Assembly (NCBI GenBank): GCA_030147455.1
Contig: JASKZU010000049.1
Location: forward strand, 1 to 5,922
Source of the DNA: Planococcus sp. (in: firmicutes)
GTDB taxonomy: Bacteria; Bacillota; Bacilli; Bacillales_A; Planococcaceae
DNA: 5,922 bases
Direction: 5' to 3'
The notes below the pieces were generated by a model that saw only the letters and a program-made list of their open reading frames with translations, had not been told where the DNA came from and did no database searches. The first letter of the stretch is position 1. Each line of letters starts with the position of its first letter. Positions 1 through 5,779 of the stretch are shown here, piece by piece. Made by a program: the position numbers and the translations under genes.

Positions 1-232
1 CCTCATCTTTCTTTAGTTATCTATCTATTAGACATAGCAAAGCCGAAAAAGTTCATCGAAACAAAAACAATAGTAGCAGGGTGCAAAGGTTCCTAAACCT
101 GACCGTACAAATCATTCTCTTCTTATAGAAGAGAAACAAACTATCGCGGAGAAAATTAGATTGATTGGAGTTCGAACAGCTATATGAAAGCCCTCTAGAA
201 CAAAATTAAATTCTGAAAATATAATTATTTTA
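1..232. other. AT-rich upstream intergenic stretch, no gene seen
   Basis: I see no convincing coding region on either strand: no ORF with a ribosome binding site, and base composition clearly more AT-rich than the genes that follow. It holds a 9-bp perfect inverted repeat (115-135), a perfect copy of one half of the AraR operator consensus (GTACAAAT, 105-112) and a weak cre-like string (185-198, 10 of 14 consensus positions). It may be the space between araD and an upstream gene lying outside the window. If that gene is divergent, this stretch would also hold its promoter. Neither possibility can be settled from these bases. Confidence 0.6.
115..135. repeat. 9-bp perfect inverted repeat with 3-base loop
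   Basis: TTCTCTTCT (115-123) is the exact reverse complement of AGAAGAGAA (127-135), around the loop TAT. The stem is AT-rich and no T-run follows on either strand, so it does not look like a standard intrinsic terminator. It lies upstream of the predicted araD transcription start and so would not be in the araDBA mRNA unless an upstream promoter reads through. The function is unknown. Confidence 0.5.
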
Positions 233-259
233 TTGATTATACGTACATCTTAGTATAAT
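233..259 (+). promoter_or_regulatory. Putative sigma-A promoter of araDBA
   Basis: A perfect -10 box TATAAT (254-259) follows TTGATT (233-238), which matches TTGACA at four of six positions. The 15-base spacer is shorter than the usual 17, so basal activity may be modest. Transcription should start near 266, giving a leader of about 43 bases before the araD ATG. An AraR-type operator fills the spacer, which fits repression by blocking RNA polymerase. Confidence 0.65.
235..250. promoter_or_regulatory. AraR operator 1 of the araDBA promoter
   Basis: The 16-mer GATTATACGTACATCT is centred on TACGTA (240-245). Compared with the AraR palindrome as I recall it from Bacillus subtilis (ATTTGTAC/GTACAAAT), it matches 11 of 16 positions. 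It lies between the -35 and -10 boxes and 41 bp, centre to centre, from a second box. The TACGTA core, the position and the spacing support the call better than the outer bases do. Confidence 0.65.
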
Positions 260-275
260 ATTGAATAAACCAACA

Positions 276-291
276 ACATGTACGTATATAT
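276..291. promoter_or_regulatory. AraR operator 2 of the araDBA promoter
   Basis: The 16-mer ACATGTACGTATATAT has the TACGTA core at 281-286 and matches the recalled AraR consensus at 12 of 16 positions. It lies just downstream of the predicted transcription start and ends two bases before the araD ribosome binding site. Its centre is 41 bp, close to four helical turns, from that of operator 1, so two AraR dimers would sit on the same face of the DNA. Paired in-phase operators with cooperative binding are known for the B. subtilis arabinose metabolic operon. Confidence 0.7.
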
Positions 292-292
292 T

Positions 293-299
293 AGGAGGG
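293..299 (+). promoter_or_regulatory. araD ribosome binding site
   Basis: AGGAGGG lies nine bases before ATG 309. It fixes the araD start and argues against an in-frame TTG at 261, which overlaps the promoter and has no Shine-Dalgarno sequence. Confidence 0.9.
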
Positions 300-308
300 A
301 TCAATAAC

Positions 309-1010
309 ATGCTGGAACAATTGAAAAAACAAGTACTCGATGCAAACCTGGCACTGCCTAAGCACCAATTGGTTACTTTTACGTGGGGAAATGTAAGCGG
401 TATCAATCGCGATGAAGGCCTTGTGGTCATTAAGCCGAGCGGGGTTTCCTATGAGGAGATGACCGTAGACGATATGGTCGTGGTGGATTTGGATGGCAAC
501 GTGGTTGAAGGCAGCTTAAAGCCGTCATCCGATACGCCTACCCATCTTTATTTATACCAGAACTTTCCGGAAATTGGCGGGGTTGTCCACACGCATGCGC
601 CTTATTCTACAAGTTGGGCTCAATCGGGCAGGCATTTGCCGGCTTTGGGAACCACGCATGCAGATTATTTTTACGGGGAAATTCCTTGTACAAGAGCGAT
701 GACCAGAGAGGAAATCAACGGTGAATATGAACTGGAAACCGGCAAAGTGATCGTGGAGACATTCGACGGCCAAAACCCGAATGAAATCCCGAGTGTCTTT
801 GTCCACAACCATGCCCCGTTCTCATGGGGGAAAACGCCGGATGAAGCCGTCCATAATGCTGTCGTACTGGAAGAAGTAGCGAAAATGGCTCTCCGTACGT
901 ACTTGCTGAATCCGGATGTAGCCAGCATGGATCAAACGTTATTGGATAAACATTATTTACGCAAACACGGCGCCGCAGCATATTACGGCCAAAGCACAAT
1001 AGGGAGGTAA
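309..1010 (+). CDS. araD: L-ribulose-5-phosphate 4-epimerase AraD
   Basis: Converts L-ribulose 5-phosphate to D-xylulose 5-phosphate, the last step of the cytoplasmic L-arabinose pathway, by a zinc-dependent retro-aldol/aldol mechanism of the class II aldolase family. The protein has 233 residues, close to the usual 229-231. Compared with Escherichia coli AraD from memory, the zinc ligands are present as His94 and His96 (GVVHTHAP) and His168 (VHNHAP). Asp75 (SSDTPTH), Asp119 (THADYFYG) and Tyr226 in the C-terminal HGAAAYYGQ match the active-site Asp76, Asp120 and Tyr229. The N-terminal TWGNVSG (25-31) is the family phosphate-binding region. Lys42 to Val46 (KPSGV) is also conserved. ATG 309 is chosen because AGGAGGG lies nine bases upstream. 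It is the first gene of araDBA, and its last codons carry the araB ribosome binding site. A perfect cre match lies inside it at 392-405. Nothing looks broken. Confidence 0.97.
   Translation: MLEQLKKQVLDANLALPKHQLVTFTWGNVSGINRDEGLVVIKPSGVSYEEMTVDDMVVVDLDGNVVEGSLKPSSDTPTHLYLYQNFPEIGGVVHTHAPYSTSWAQSGRHLPALGTTHADYFYGEIPCTRAMTREEINGEYELETGKVIVETFDGQNPNEIPSVFVHNHAPFSWGKTPDEAVHNAVVLEEVAKMALRTYLLNPDVASMDQTLLDKHYLRKHGAAAYYGQSTIGR
392..405 (+). promoter_or_regulatory. Intragenic cre (CcpA site) within araD
   Basis: TGTAAGCGGTATCA matches the cre consensus TGWAAGCGNTWNCW at all 14 positions, and the preceding A also fits the extended form. It lies about 125 bases past the predicted transcription start, where bound CcpA could act as a roadblock to RNA polymerase. 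Cre sites downstream of the start and inside genes are known for B. subtilis ara. The bases also encode the conserved NVSGI segment of AraD, so the match may partly reflect protein constraint. Confidence 0.65.
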
Positions 1011-1014
1011 TGGG

Positions 1015-2703
1015 ATGAATACTAAATACGCTATCGGAGTGGATTACGGTACCGAATCGGGCCGTGCAGTGCTGGTTTCATTGGAAACCGGCAAAGAAAT
1101 TGCAGATCATGTGACGCCTTATCGCCACGGCGTTATCGATAAAGTGTTGCCGGATACGGACATCCAGTTGGAGGATGAATGGGCGCTGCAGCATCCGCAG
1201 GATTATGTGGAAGTGCTCGCCAACTCCATCCCGAAAGTGCTGGAAAAGTCGGGAATCGACGCTGAGCAGGTTATCGGACTTGGCATCGACTTTACGGCAT
1301 GCACGATGCTGCCTGTGGATACAGAAGGGCGGCCATTGTCTGATGATCCTGAACTGAAAAACAATCCGCACAGCTGGGTCAAGTTGTGGAAGCATCATGC
1401 AGCACAAGACGAAGCGAACCGCTTGAATGAAATCGCCGAGCAGCGCGGCGAAAAGTTTCTTCCGCGTTACGGCGGGCGGATTTCTTCCGAATGGATGATG
1501 GCGAAAGTCTGGCAAATCCTGAATGAAGCGCCGGACATTTATGACAAGACAGACCGTTTCGTGGAAGCGACAGACTGGGTGACTTCCCAGTTGACCGGCA
1601 ATCTTGTCCGCAACAGCTGTACGGCAGGTTATAAATCGATTTGGCACAAACAAGACGGCTACCCGTCCAAAGATTTCTTCAAAGCGTTGGATCCGCGTTT
1701 GGAAAACCTGGTGGAAACGAAACTTTGGGGAGATGTGGTGCCAATTGGAACAAAAGCTGGCGAGCTGACACAAGCGATGGCGCAAGCAACAGGGCTGAAA
1801 GCCGGCATCGCGGTCGCGGTCGGCAATGTGGATGCGCACGTATCGGTCCCGGCGATGGGTGTAACAGAGCCAGGGAAATTGGTCATGACCATGGGAACAT
1901 CGATTTGTTCGCTGTTGCTTGGCGACAAGGAAACACAAGTAGAAGGCATGTGCGGAGTCGTAGAAGACGGCATCATCCCTGGACACTACGGCTACGAGGC
2001 GGGGCAGCCGGCAGTCGGCGATTTGTTTGCGTGGTTTGTGGACAACGCGGTACCTGCCTATATCGAAAAAGAAGCCGAACAAGCGGGCTTGAACAAGCAT
2101 CAGCTGTTGGAGCAAAAAGCGGCTGCGTATGCGCCGGGCGAGACTGGCTTAGTGGCGCTCGATTGGTGGAACGGCAACCGGTCGGTGTTGGTCGATACGG
2201 ATTTGAGCGGTTTGATTATTGGCATGTCGCTGAAAACAAAGCCGGAAGAAATTTACCGTGCACTGCTTGAAGCAACGGCGTTCGGCACACGCAAAATCGT
2301 GGATGCTTTTACGGAAAACGGGCTGGAAGTAAACGAAATTTATGTGTGCGGCGGGCTGCCGCATAAAAACCAATTGTTGATGCAAATCTATGCGGACGTC
2401 ACCAACCGCGTCATCAAAGTGGCCGACTCCTACCAGACGCCGGCGCTTGGTGCTGCCATGTTCGGTGCGCTCGCTGCAGGTTCGGCAAACGGCGGGTTTG
2501 ATTCAATACTCGATGCGACGAAAAACATGGCGAGAATCAAAGATCAATTTATCGTGCCGATTCCGGAAAATGTCAAAGTATACGAAAAGCTGTATAGCGA
2601 ATACTCGGATCTTCACGATTATTTCGGACGCGGCGAAAACAATATGATGAAACGGCTTCGTGCCATTCGTTCGGCTGCCAAAAAAGAGAAAGTCCTAATT
2701 TAA
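1015..2703 (+). CDS. araB: L-ribulokinase AraB (FGGY carbohydrate kinase)
   Basis: Phosphorylates L-ribulose with ATP to give L-ribulose 5-phosphate, the second step of the pathway, in the cytoplasm. It has 562 residues, the length expected for ribulokinase (about 560-566) and longer than xylulokinase or glycerol kinase. The N-terminal FGGY domain opens with GVDYGTESGRAVLV (8-21), the first phosphate-binding loop of the actin-like fold. GIDFTACTMLPVD (90-102) is typical of ribulokinase. GNVDAHVSVP (270-279) supplies the likely catalytic base, Asp273. MTMGTS (291-296) starts the C-terminal domain phosphate loop. CGGLPHKN (445-452) and ALGAAMFGA (477-485) belong to the C-terminal nucleotide-binding part. 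ATG 1015 has GGAGG (1003-1007) seven bases upstream, inside the end of araD. Only four bases separate the stop of araD from this start, so translational coupling is likely. The C-terminal tail is lysine- and arginine-rich. I see no frameshift. Confidence 0.97.
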   Translation: MNTKYAIGVDYGTESGRAVLVSLETGKEIADHVTPYRHGVIDKVLPDTDIQLEDEWALQHPQDYVEVLANSIPKVLEKSGIDAEQVIGLGIDFTACTMLPVDTEGRPLSDDPELKNNPHSWVKLWKHHAAQDEANRLNEIAEQRGEKFLPRYGGRISSEWMMAKVWQILNEAPDIYDKTDRFVEATDWVTSQLTGNLVRNSCTAGYKSIWHKQDGYPSKDFFKALDPRLENLVETKLWGDVVPIGTKAGELTQAMAQATGLKAGIAVAVGNVDAHVSVPAMGVTEPGKLVMTMGTSICSLLLGDKETQVEGMCGVVEDGIIPGHYGYEAGQPAVGDLFAWFVDNAVPAYIEKEAEQAGLNKHQLLEQKAAAYAPGETGLVALDWWNGNRSVLVDTDLSGLIIGMSLKTKPEEIYRALLEATAFGTRKIVDAFTENGLEVNEIYVCGGLPHKNQLLMQIYADVTNRVIKVADSYQTPALGAAMFGALAAGSANGGFDSILDATKNMARIKDQFIVPIPENVKVYEKLYSEYSDLHDYFGRGENNMMKRLRAIRSAAKKEKVLI

Positions 2704-2709
2704 CTGAAT

Positions 2710-2714
2710 GGGAG
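2710..2714 (+). promoter_or_regulatory. araA ribosome binding site
   Basis: GGGAG (within GGGAGAGAAG) lies eight bases before ATG 2723. An in-frame ATG at 2708 has no Shine-Dalgarno sequence in front of it and itself overlaps this site, so 2723 is the better start. Confidence 0.75.
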
Positions 2715-2722
2715 AGAAGACG

Positions 2723-4207
2723 ATGCTGACCACCAAACCTTATGAATTTTGGTTTTTAACCGGAAGCCAACACCTTTACGGCAAAGAAACACTCGACGAA
2801 GTAGAAAACAATTCGCGTACGATTGTAAAAGGGCTGGGCAATAACGAGCGCATCCCTTACGAAATCGTATTCAAGCCGGTCCTCACCAATGCTAATGACA
2901 TCCGGCGCATTATGCTGGAGGCCAACAGCAGCGAAAACTGTGCAGGCGTCATTACGTGGATGCACACATTTTCACCCGCTAAAATGTGGATCTCGGGGCT
3001 GTCTGCGCTTCAAAAGCCGCTGCTTCACTTCGGCACGCAGTTTAACCGCGACATTCCGTGGCAGGAAATCGATATGGATTTCATGAACTTAAACCAGTCT
3101 GCCCACGGTGACCGTGAATACGGCTTTATCGCGACCCGTATGGATATTGCCCGGAAAGTAGTGGTCGGCCACTGGGAAAAAGAAAGCGTAGCTGATGATA
3201 TCAGTGCTTGGATGAAAACAGCTGTTGCTGTGACCGAAGGCGTAGAAATCCGCGTCGCCCGTTTTGGCGACAATATGCGCAATGTGGCCGTAACGGATGG
3301 CAATAAAGTGGAAGCCCAAATCAAGTTCGGCTGGACAGTCGATTATTACGGCATCGGCGACTTGGTGGAAGAAATGAATGGAGTGTCGGACGAGGAATTA
3401 GCGGCACTTTATGCTGAATATGAAAAGCTGTATGAACTGCCGGCTGAAGCCAGTGAAGGCGGAAGCGTCAAAGAATCAATCCTGGAACAGGCCCGGATCG
3501 AACTCGGGCTGAAGAAATTTTTGTCTGACCGCAATTACAATGCGTTCACGACCAATTTTGAAGACCTTCACGGCATGAAGCAGCTGCCTGGACTTGCAGC
3601 GCAGCGGTTGATGGCCGAAGGATACGGTTTCGCCGGAGAAGGCGACTGGAAGACGGCTGCTTTGCTGCGGGTCATGAAAGTGCTGGCCAACAACGAAGGA
3701 ACTTCGTTCATGGAAGATTATACGTATCATTTAGAGCCGGAAAACGAAATGATTCTGGGATCTCACATGCTGGAAATCTGTCCGACGATTTCGGCGAACA
3801 AGCCGAAAATCGTAGTGCAGCCGCTCGGCATCGGCGGCAAAGAAGACCCGGCACGCCTTGTGTTTGACGGGCAGGGCGGAAGAGCCGTAGTCGCGTCGCT
3901 CGTTGAGCTGCAGGGCCGCTATCGCCTTGTCGTCAATGAAGTGCAGGCAGAACAGCCGAAACAACAAACACCGAATCTGCCTGTGGCAAAAGTATTATGG
4001 AAGCCTGAGCCTTCACTGAGCGAAGCTACCGAATCGTGGATTTATGCAGGCGGCGCCCATCACAGCGTCTTTTCGTTCAGCGTGACGGCTGACCAGTTGT
4101 ACGAATACGCCAATATGACGGGCATTGAATGCGTCATCATCGATAAAAACACATCCGTGAGGCAGTTGAGAAACGAGCTAAAGCTGGGACAAGTGGTGTG
4201 GAATTAA
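2723..4207 (+). CDS. araA: L-arabinose isomerase AraA
   Basis: Converts L-arabinose to L-ribulose, the first intracellular step of the pathway. The enzyme is cytoplasmic, usually a Mn2+-dependent hexamer, and members of the family also isomerise D-galactose to D-tagatose. Starting from ATG 2723 the protein has 494 residues, against about 497-500 in the family, and begins MLTTKPYEFWFLTGSQHLYG, the usual N-terminus. The metal-binding and catalytic residues agree in position with the Geobacillus enzyme as I recall it: Glu306 (GFAGEGDWK), Glu331 (SFMEDYTYH), His348 (LGSHMLE) and His447 (GGAHHS). Further conserved blocks are CAGVITWMHTFSPAKMW (73-89), FNRDIPW (107-113), MNLNQSAHGDREYGF (121-135) and FEDLHGMKQLPG (279-290). 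It is the last gene of araDBA, 19 bases after araB, and is followed by a hairpin terminator. ATG 2708, five codons upstream, is less likely. Confidence 0.97.
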   Translation: MLTTKPYEFWFLTGSQHLYGKETLDEVENNSRTIVKGLGNNERIPYEIVFKPVLTNANDIRRIMLEANSSENCAGVITWMHTFSPAKMWISGLSALQKPLLHFGTQFNRDIPWQEIDMDFMNLNQSAHGDREYGFIATRMDIARKVVVGHWEKESVADDISAWMKTAVAVTEGVEIRVARFGDNMRNVAVTDGNKVEAQIKFGWTVDYYGIGDLVEEMNGVSDEELAALYAEYEKLYELPAEASEGGSVKESILEQARIELGLKKFLSDRNYNAFTTNFEDLHGMKQLPGLAAQRLMAEGYGFAGEGDWKTAALLRVMKVLANNEGTSFMEDYTYHLEPENEMILGSHMLEICPTISANKPKIVVQPLGIGGKEDPARLVFDGQGGRAVVASLVELQGRYRLVVNEVQAEQPKQQTPNLPVAKVLWKPEPSLSEATESWIYAGGAHHSVFSFSVTADQLYEYANMTGIECVIIDKNTSVRQLRNELKLGQVVWN

Positions 4208-4219
4208 CGCTTTTTGATA

Positions 4220-4259
4220 AAAGACTTGCCGGTCCATCGACGGCAAGTCTTTCATTTTC
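4220..4259 (+). terminator. Intrinsic terminator of araDBA
   Basis: AAAGACTTGCCG (4220-4231) pairs perfectly with CGGCAAGTCTTT (4241-4252) to form a 12-bp stem with a nine-base loop. The tail is T-rich but interrupted (TCTTTCATTTTC), so some read-through into araR is possible. It starts 12 bases after the araA stop, which marks araA as the end of the operon. Confidence 0.8.
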
Positions 4260-4272
4260 AAGAAGGACATCT

Positions 4273-4312
4273 TTTAATTTAGTTGCTGTTTGTGCTATGT
4301 TAAACATATACG
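4273..4312 (+). promoter_or_regulatory. Putative araR promoter
   Basis: Two overlapping readings are possible. The first is an extended -10 (TG, one base, then TATGTT at 4296-4301) with a weak TTTAAT -35 at 4273-4278 and a 17-base spacer. The second is TTGCTG (4283-4288) with TATACG (4307-4312) and an 18-base spacer. Either starts araR transcription between the araA terminator and ATG 4360. The arrangement supports an independent promoter for araR, but the exact boxes are uncertain. Confidence 0.4.
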
Positions 4313-4319
4313 AATAAGT
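4304..4319. promoter_or_regulatory. Degenerate AraR-like box ahead of araR
   Basis: ACATATACGAATAAGT matches the recalled AraR consensus at 10 of 16 positions, but its core is TACGAA, not the palindromic TACGTA. It overlaps or directly follows the possible araR promoters, where an autoregulatory site would be expected; B. subtilis araR is autoregulated through a single operator. ATATACGAA recurs in the abfA leader at 5654-5662. The call rests mainly on position. Confidence 0.3.
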
Positions 4320-4359
4320 CCGTGAAACGATAACTATTCCTGTGAGAAGAGGTGATAAT

Positions 4360-5481
4360 ATGACGACTAAATACAATAGGGTCAAGCAGGCAGTTAAATC
4401 TCGTATTATGGACGGGGTGTATGTTCCCAATCAGAAAATCAGTTCAGAAAGTGAATTGATGAAAGAATTCGGGGTAAGCCGCCATACGGTAAGGCTGGCA
4501 ATCGGCGATTTGGTGCTGTCTGGATGGCTTTACCGCGAACAGGGGTCAGGGACGTTTTGTGCAGATCGAAGCCTGATGAAACCGCTGGATACCCTCCACG
4601 CCCAAAAAAGCATCGCGATTGTGACGACGTATCTGTCTGATTATATTTTTCCTTCGATCATCAGGGGAGCAGAGTCCAGGCTCAGCGAAGAAGGCTACCA
4701 GGTCAGCATCTTCAGTACGAACAATACACATGAAATGGAGCAGGTCGTGCTGGAGAAAATCCTCTCCCAGCAGTTCGACGGCGTGATTGTCGAACCCACA
4801 AAGAGCGGATCTTCCAACCCGAACATCTCCTATTATTTGAAATTAGAGCAGCTGGATATTCCATATATCATGATCAATGCTTTTTACGATGAACTGGAAC
4901 CGGTCAGCATCGTAATGGATGATGAAAAAGCAGGCCTGTTGCAGACTGAGCACCTGATCAAACTTGGCCACCGGAACATCGTCGGCTGCTTTAAAACCGA
5001 TGACAGGCAGGGAATCAAACGAATGAAGGGCTTTTTGAAAGCCCACCGCCAAAACAACATACCGGTCACGCAATCCCACATCATCACATACAACACAGAA
5101 GAAAAACGGGTGAAACCTATAGAAGAGCTGGAAAAGCTGCTTGCTTCAAGCGAGCAGCCGATCACCGGGCTTGTCTGCTATAACGATGAACTGGCGATGA
5201 TGCTGCTTGAATTGCTGCGCATTAAAAACATTAAAGTTCCGGAAAACATCTCTATTGTTGGGCATGATGATTCGATGCTTGCAGAGATTTCGGAAGTAAA
5301 ATTAACATCGATTGTCCATCCAAAAAGTGAAATGGGCGAACTGGCAGCAGACTCGATCATTTCACTGATTCATTCGAAAAACCAAAAAGCATCTGCCTAT
5401 AATGCCGACTCTACCGTCTATGATCCGGAACTTATCGTAAGAAGTTCAACCCAAAAGCTCGGATCGCTGGAAACCGTTTAA
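4360..5481 (+). CDS. araR: Arabinose-responsive transcriptional repressor AraR (GntR/LacI chimera)
   Basis: Repressor that binds palindromic operators at arabinose genes and releases them when L-arabinose binds. It has 373 residues, near the 362 I recall for B. subtilis AraR. Residues 1-68 form a GntR-type winged helix: the recognition helix region is ELMKEFGVSRHTVRLAIGDL (32-51) and the wing is REQGSGTFC (59-67). Residues about 83-365 form a LacI/periplasmic-binding-protein-like sensor domain, with TTYLSDYIFPSIIRG (89-103), GVIVEPTKS (141-149), LVCYNDELAM (271-280), IVGHDDS (299-305) and SEVKLTSIVHPKSEMG (311-326). These blocks closely follow B. subtilis AraR. ATG 4360 is chosen because GAGGTGAT (4349-4356) lies just upstream; a GTG at 4342 would overlap that site. 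Terminators lie on both sides, so it is probably transcribed alone. Its likely targets are the boxes at 235-250, 276-291 and 5621-5636. Confidence 0.96.
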   Translation: MTTKYNRVKQAVKSRIMDGVYVPNQKISSESELMKEFGVSRHTVRLAIGDLVLSGWLYREQGSGTFCADRSLMKPLDTLHAQKSIAIVTTYLSDYIFPSIIRGAESRLSEEGYQVSIFSTNNTHEMEQVVLEKILSQQFDGVIVEPTKSGSSNPNISYYLKLEQLDIPYIMINAFYDELEPVSIVMDDEKAGLLQTEHLIKLGHRNIVGCFKTDDRQGIKRMKGFLKAHRQNNIPVTQSHIITYNTEEKRVKPIEELEKLLASSEQPITGLVCYNDELAMMLLELLRIKNIKVPENISIVGHDDSMLAEISEVKLTSIVHPKSEMGELAADSIISLIHSKNQKASAYNADSTVYDPELIVRSSTQKLGSLETV

Positions 5482-5505
5482 ATCAACACGATGAGTCCTC
5501 ACCGC

Positions 5506-5559
5506 AACAGCAATTCTTTTTAGTGGCCGCCACTTTAAAAAGAATTGCTGTTTTTTTTT
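5506..5559 (+). terminator. Strong intrinsic terminator after araR
   Basis: AACAGCAATTCTTTTTA (5506-5522) pairs perfectly over 17 bp with 5536-5552. An inner GTGG/CCAC stem (5523-5526 with 5530-5533) closes on the loop CCG, with a two-base TT bulge at 5534-5535. Nine T residues (5551-5559) follow. This is a textbook rho-independent terminator, 24 bases past the araR stop, and it separates araR from the abfA promoter. Confidence 0.92.
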
Positions 5560-5590
5560 AATTTTTATAATAAATAATCAGAAAATTCCG

Positions 5591-5619
5591 TTGCTAAATC
5601 TTGGGTTTCGTATTATAGT
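5591..5619 (+). promoter_or_regulatory. Putative sigma-A promoter of abfA
   Basis: TTGCTA (5591-5596, four of six consensus positions) and TATAGT (5614-5619, five of six) are separated by the ideal 17 bases. Transcription should start near 5626, inside the adjoining AraR operator, and leave a leader of about 154 bases before abfA. Confidence 0.7.
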
Positions 5620-5620
5620 T

Positions 5621-5636
5621 AATTGTACGTACAAGA
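5621..5636. promoter_or_regulatory. AraR operator of the abfA promoter
   Basis: AATTGTACGTACAAGA holds a perfect 12-bp palindrome, TTGTACGTACAA (5623-5634), and matches the recalled AraR consensus at 13 of 16 positions, the best in the window. It begins two bases after the -10 box and covers the predicted transcription start, the position expected for a repressor that blocks initiation. Confidence 0.85.
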
Positions 5637-5706
5637 TGGCGTTTTTGAACATGATATACGAACGTGTTGGCGATAACGGTTTTGAGTCTTTTTATTTCAT
5701 GAGAAA

Positions 5707-5720
5707 TGAAAGCGCTATCT
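5707..5720 (+). promoter_or_regulatory. cre (CcpA site) in the abfA leader
   Basis: TGAAAGCGCTATCT matches the cre consensus TGWAAGCGNTWNCW at all 14 positions. It is non-coding and lies about 80 bases past the predicted transcription start, so CcpA would most likely act by roadblock. A small hairpin, TTTCAT (5695-5700) with ATGAAA (5706-5711), overlaps its left edge. Confidence 0.85.
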
Positions 5721-5766
5721 CGGACTAGTTAACGAGCGAACTGCAATTTCAACAACCTAGCAAAAA

Positions 5767-5771
5767 AGGAG
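5767..5771 (+). promoter_or_regulatory. abfA ribosome binding site
   Basis: AGGAG lies eight bases before ATG 5780 but only two before an in-frame ATG at 5774. The spacing therefore favours 5780 as the start. Confidence 0.75.
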
Positions 5772-5779
5772 AGATGAGA

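Noticed and set aside
185..198. cre-like string TGAAAGCCCTCTAG upstream of the araDBA promoter
   Set aside because: It matches only 10 of 14 consensus positions and lacks the central CG, which is critical for CcpA binding.
1..230. A riboswitch in the upstream stretch
   Set aside because: I compared the purine-rich strings with the GEMM and ydaO-type motifs as I recall them and found no conserved core. The region also lies upstream of the predicted araDBA start.
261..308. An upstream in-frame TTG that would lengthen AraD by 16 residues
   Set aside because: It overlaps the promoter region, lies before the predicted transcription start, has no ribosome binding site, and adds residues not found in the family. 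ATG 309 has a near-ideal AGGAGGG.
1712..1725. cre-like string TGGAAACGAAACTT inside araB
   Set aside because: It fits only a relaxed consensus and mismatches the strict one at several positions. Such strings are expected by chance in genes of this length.
1078..2115. A 345-codon open frame on the minus strand inside araB
   Set aside because: It is antisense to a well-supported ribulokinase gene. The peptide is rich in Arg, Cys, His and Phe, shows no recognisable domain, and no ribosome binding site stands out. It reads as a shadow of araB codon bias.
5566..5571. TATAAT just after the araR terminator as a second abfA promoter
   Set aside because: The nearest -35-like string falls inside the terminator stem with a 14-base spacer, and the box sits in a run of A and T. 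The 5591-5619 promoter fits better and adjoins the AraR operator.
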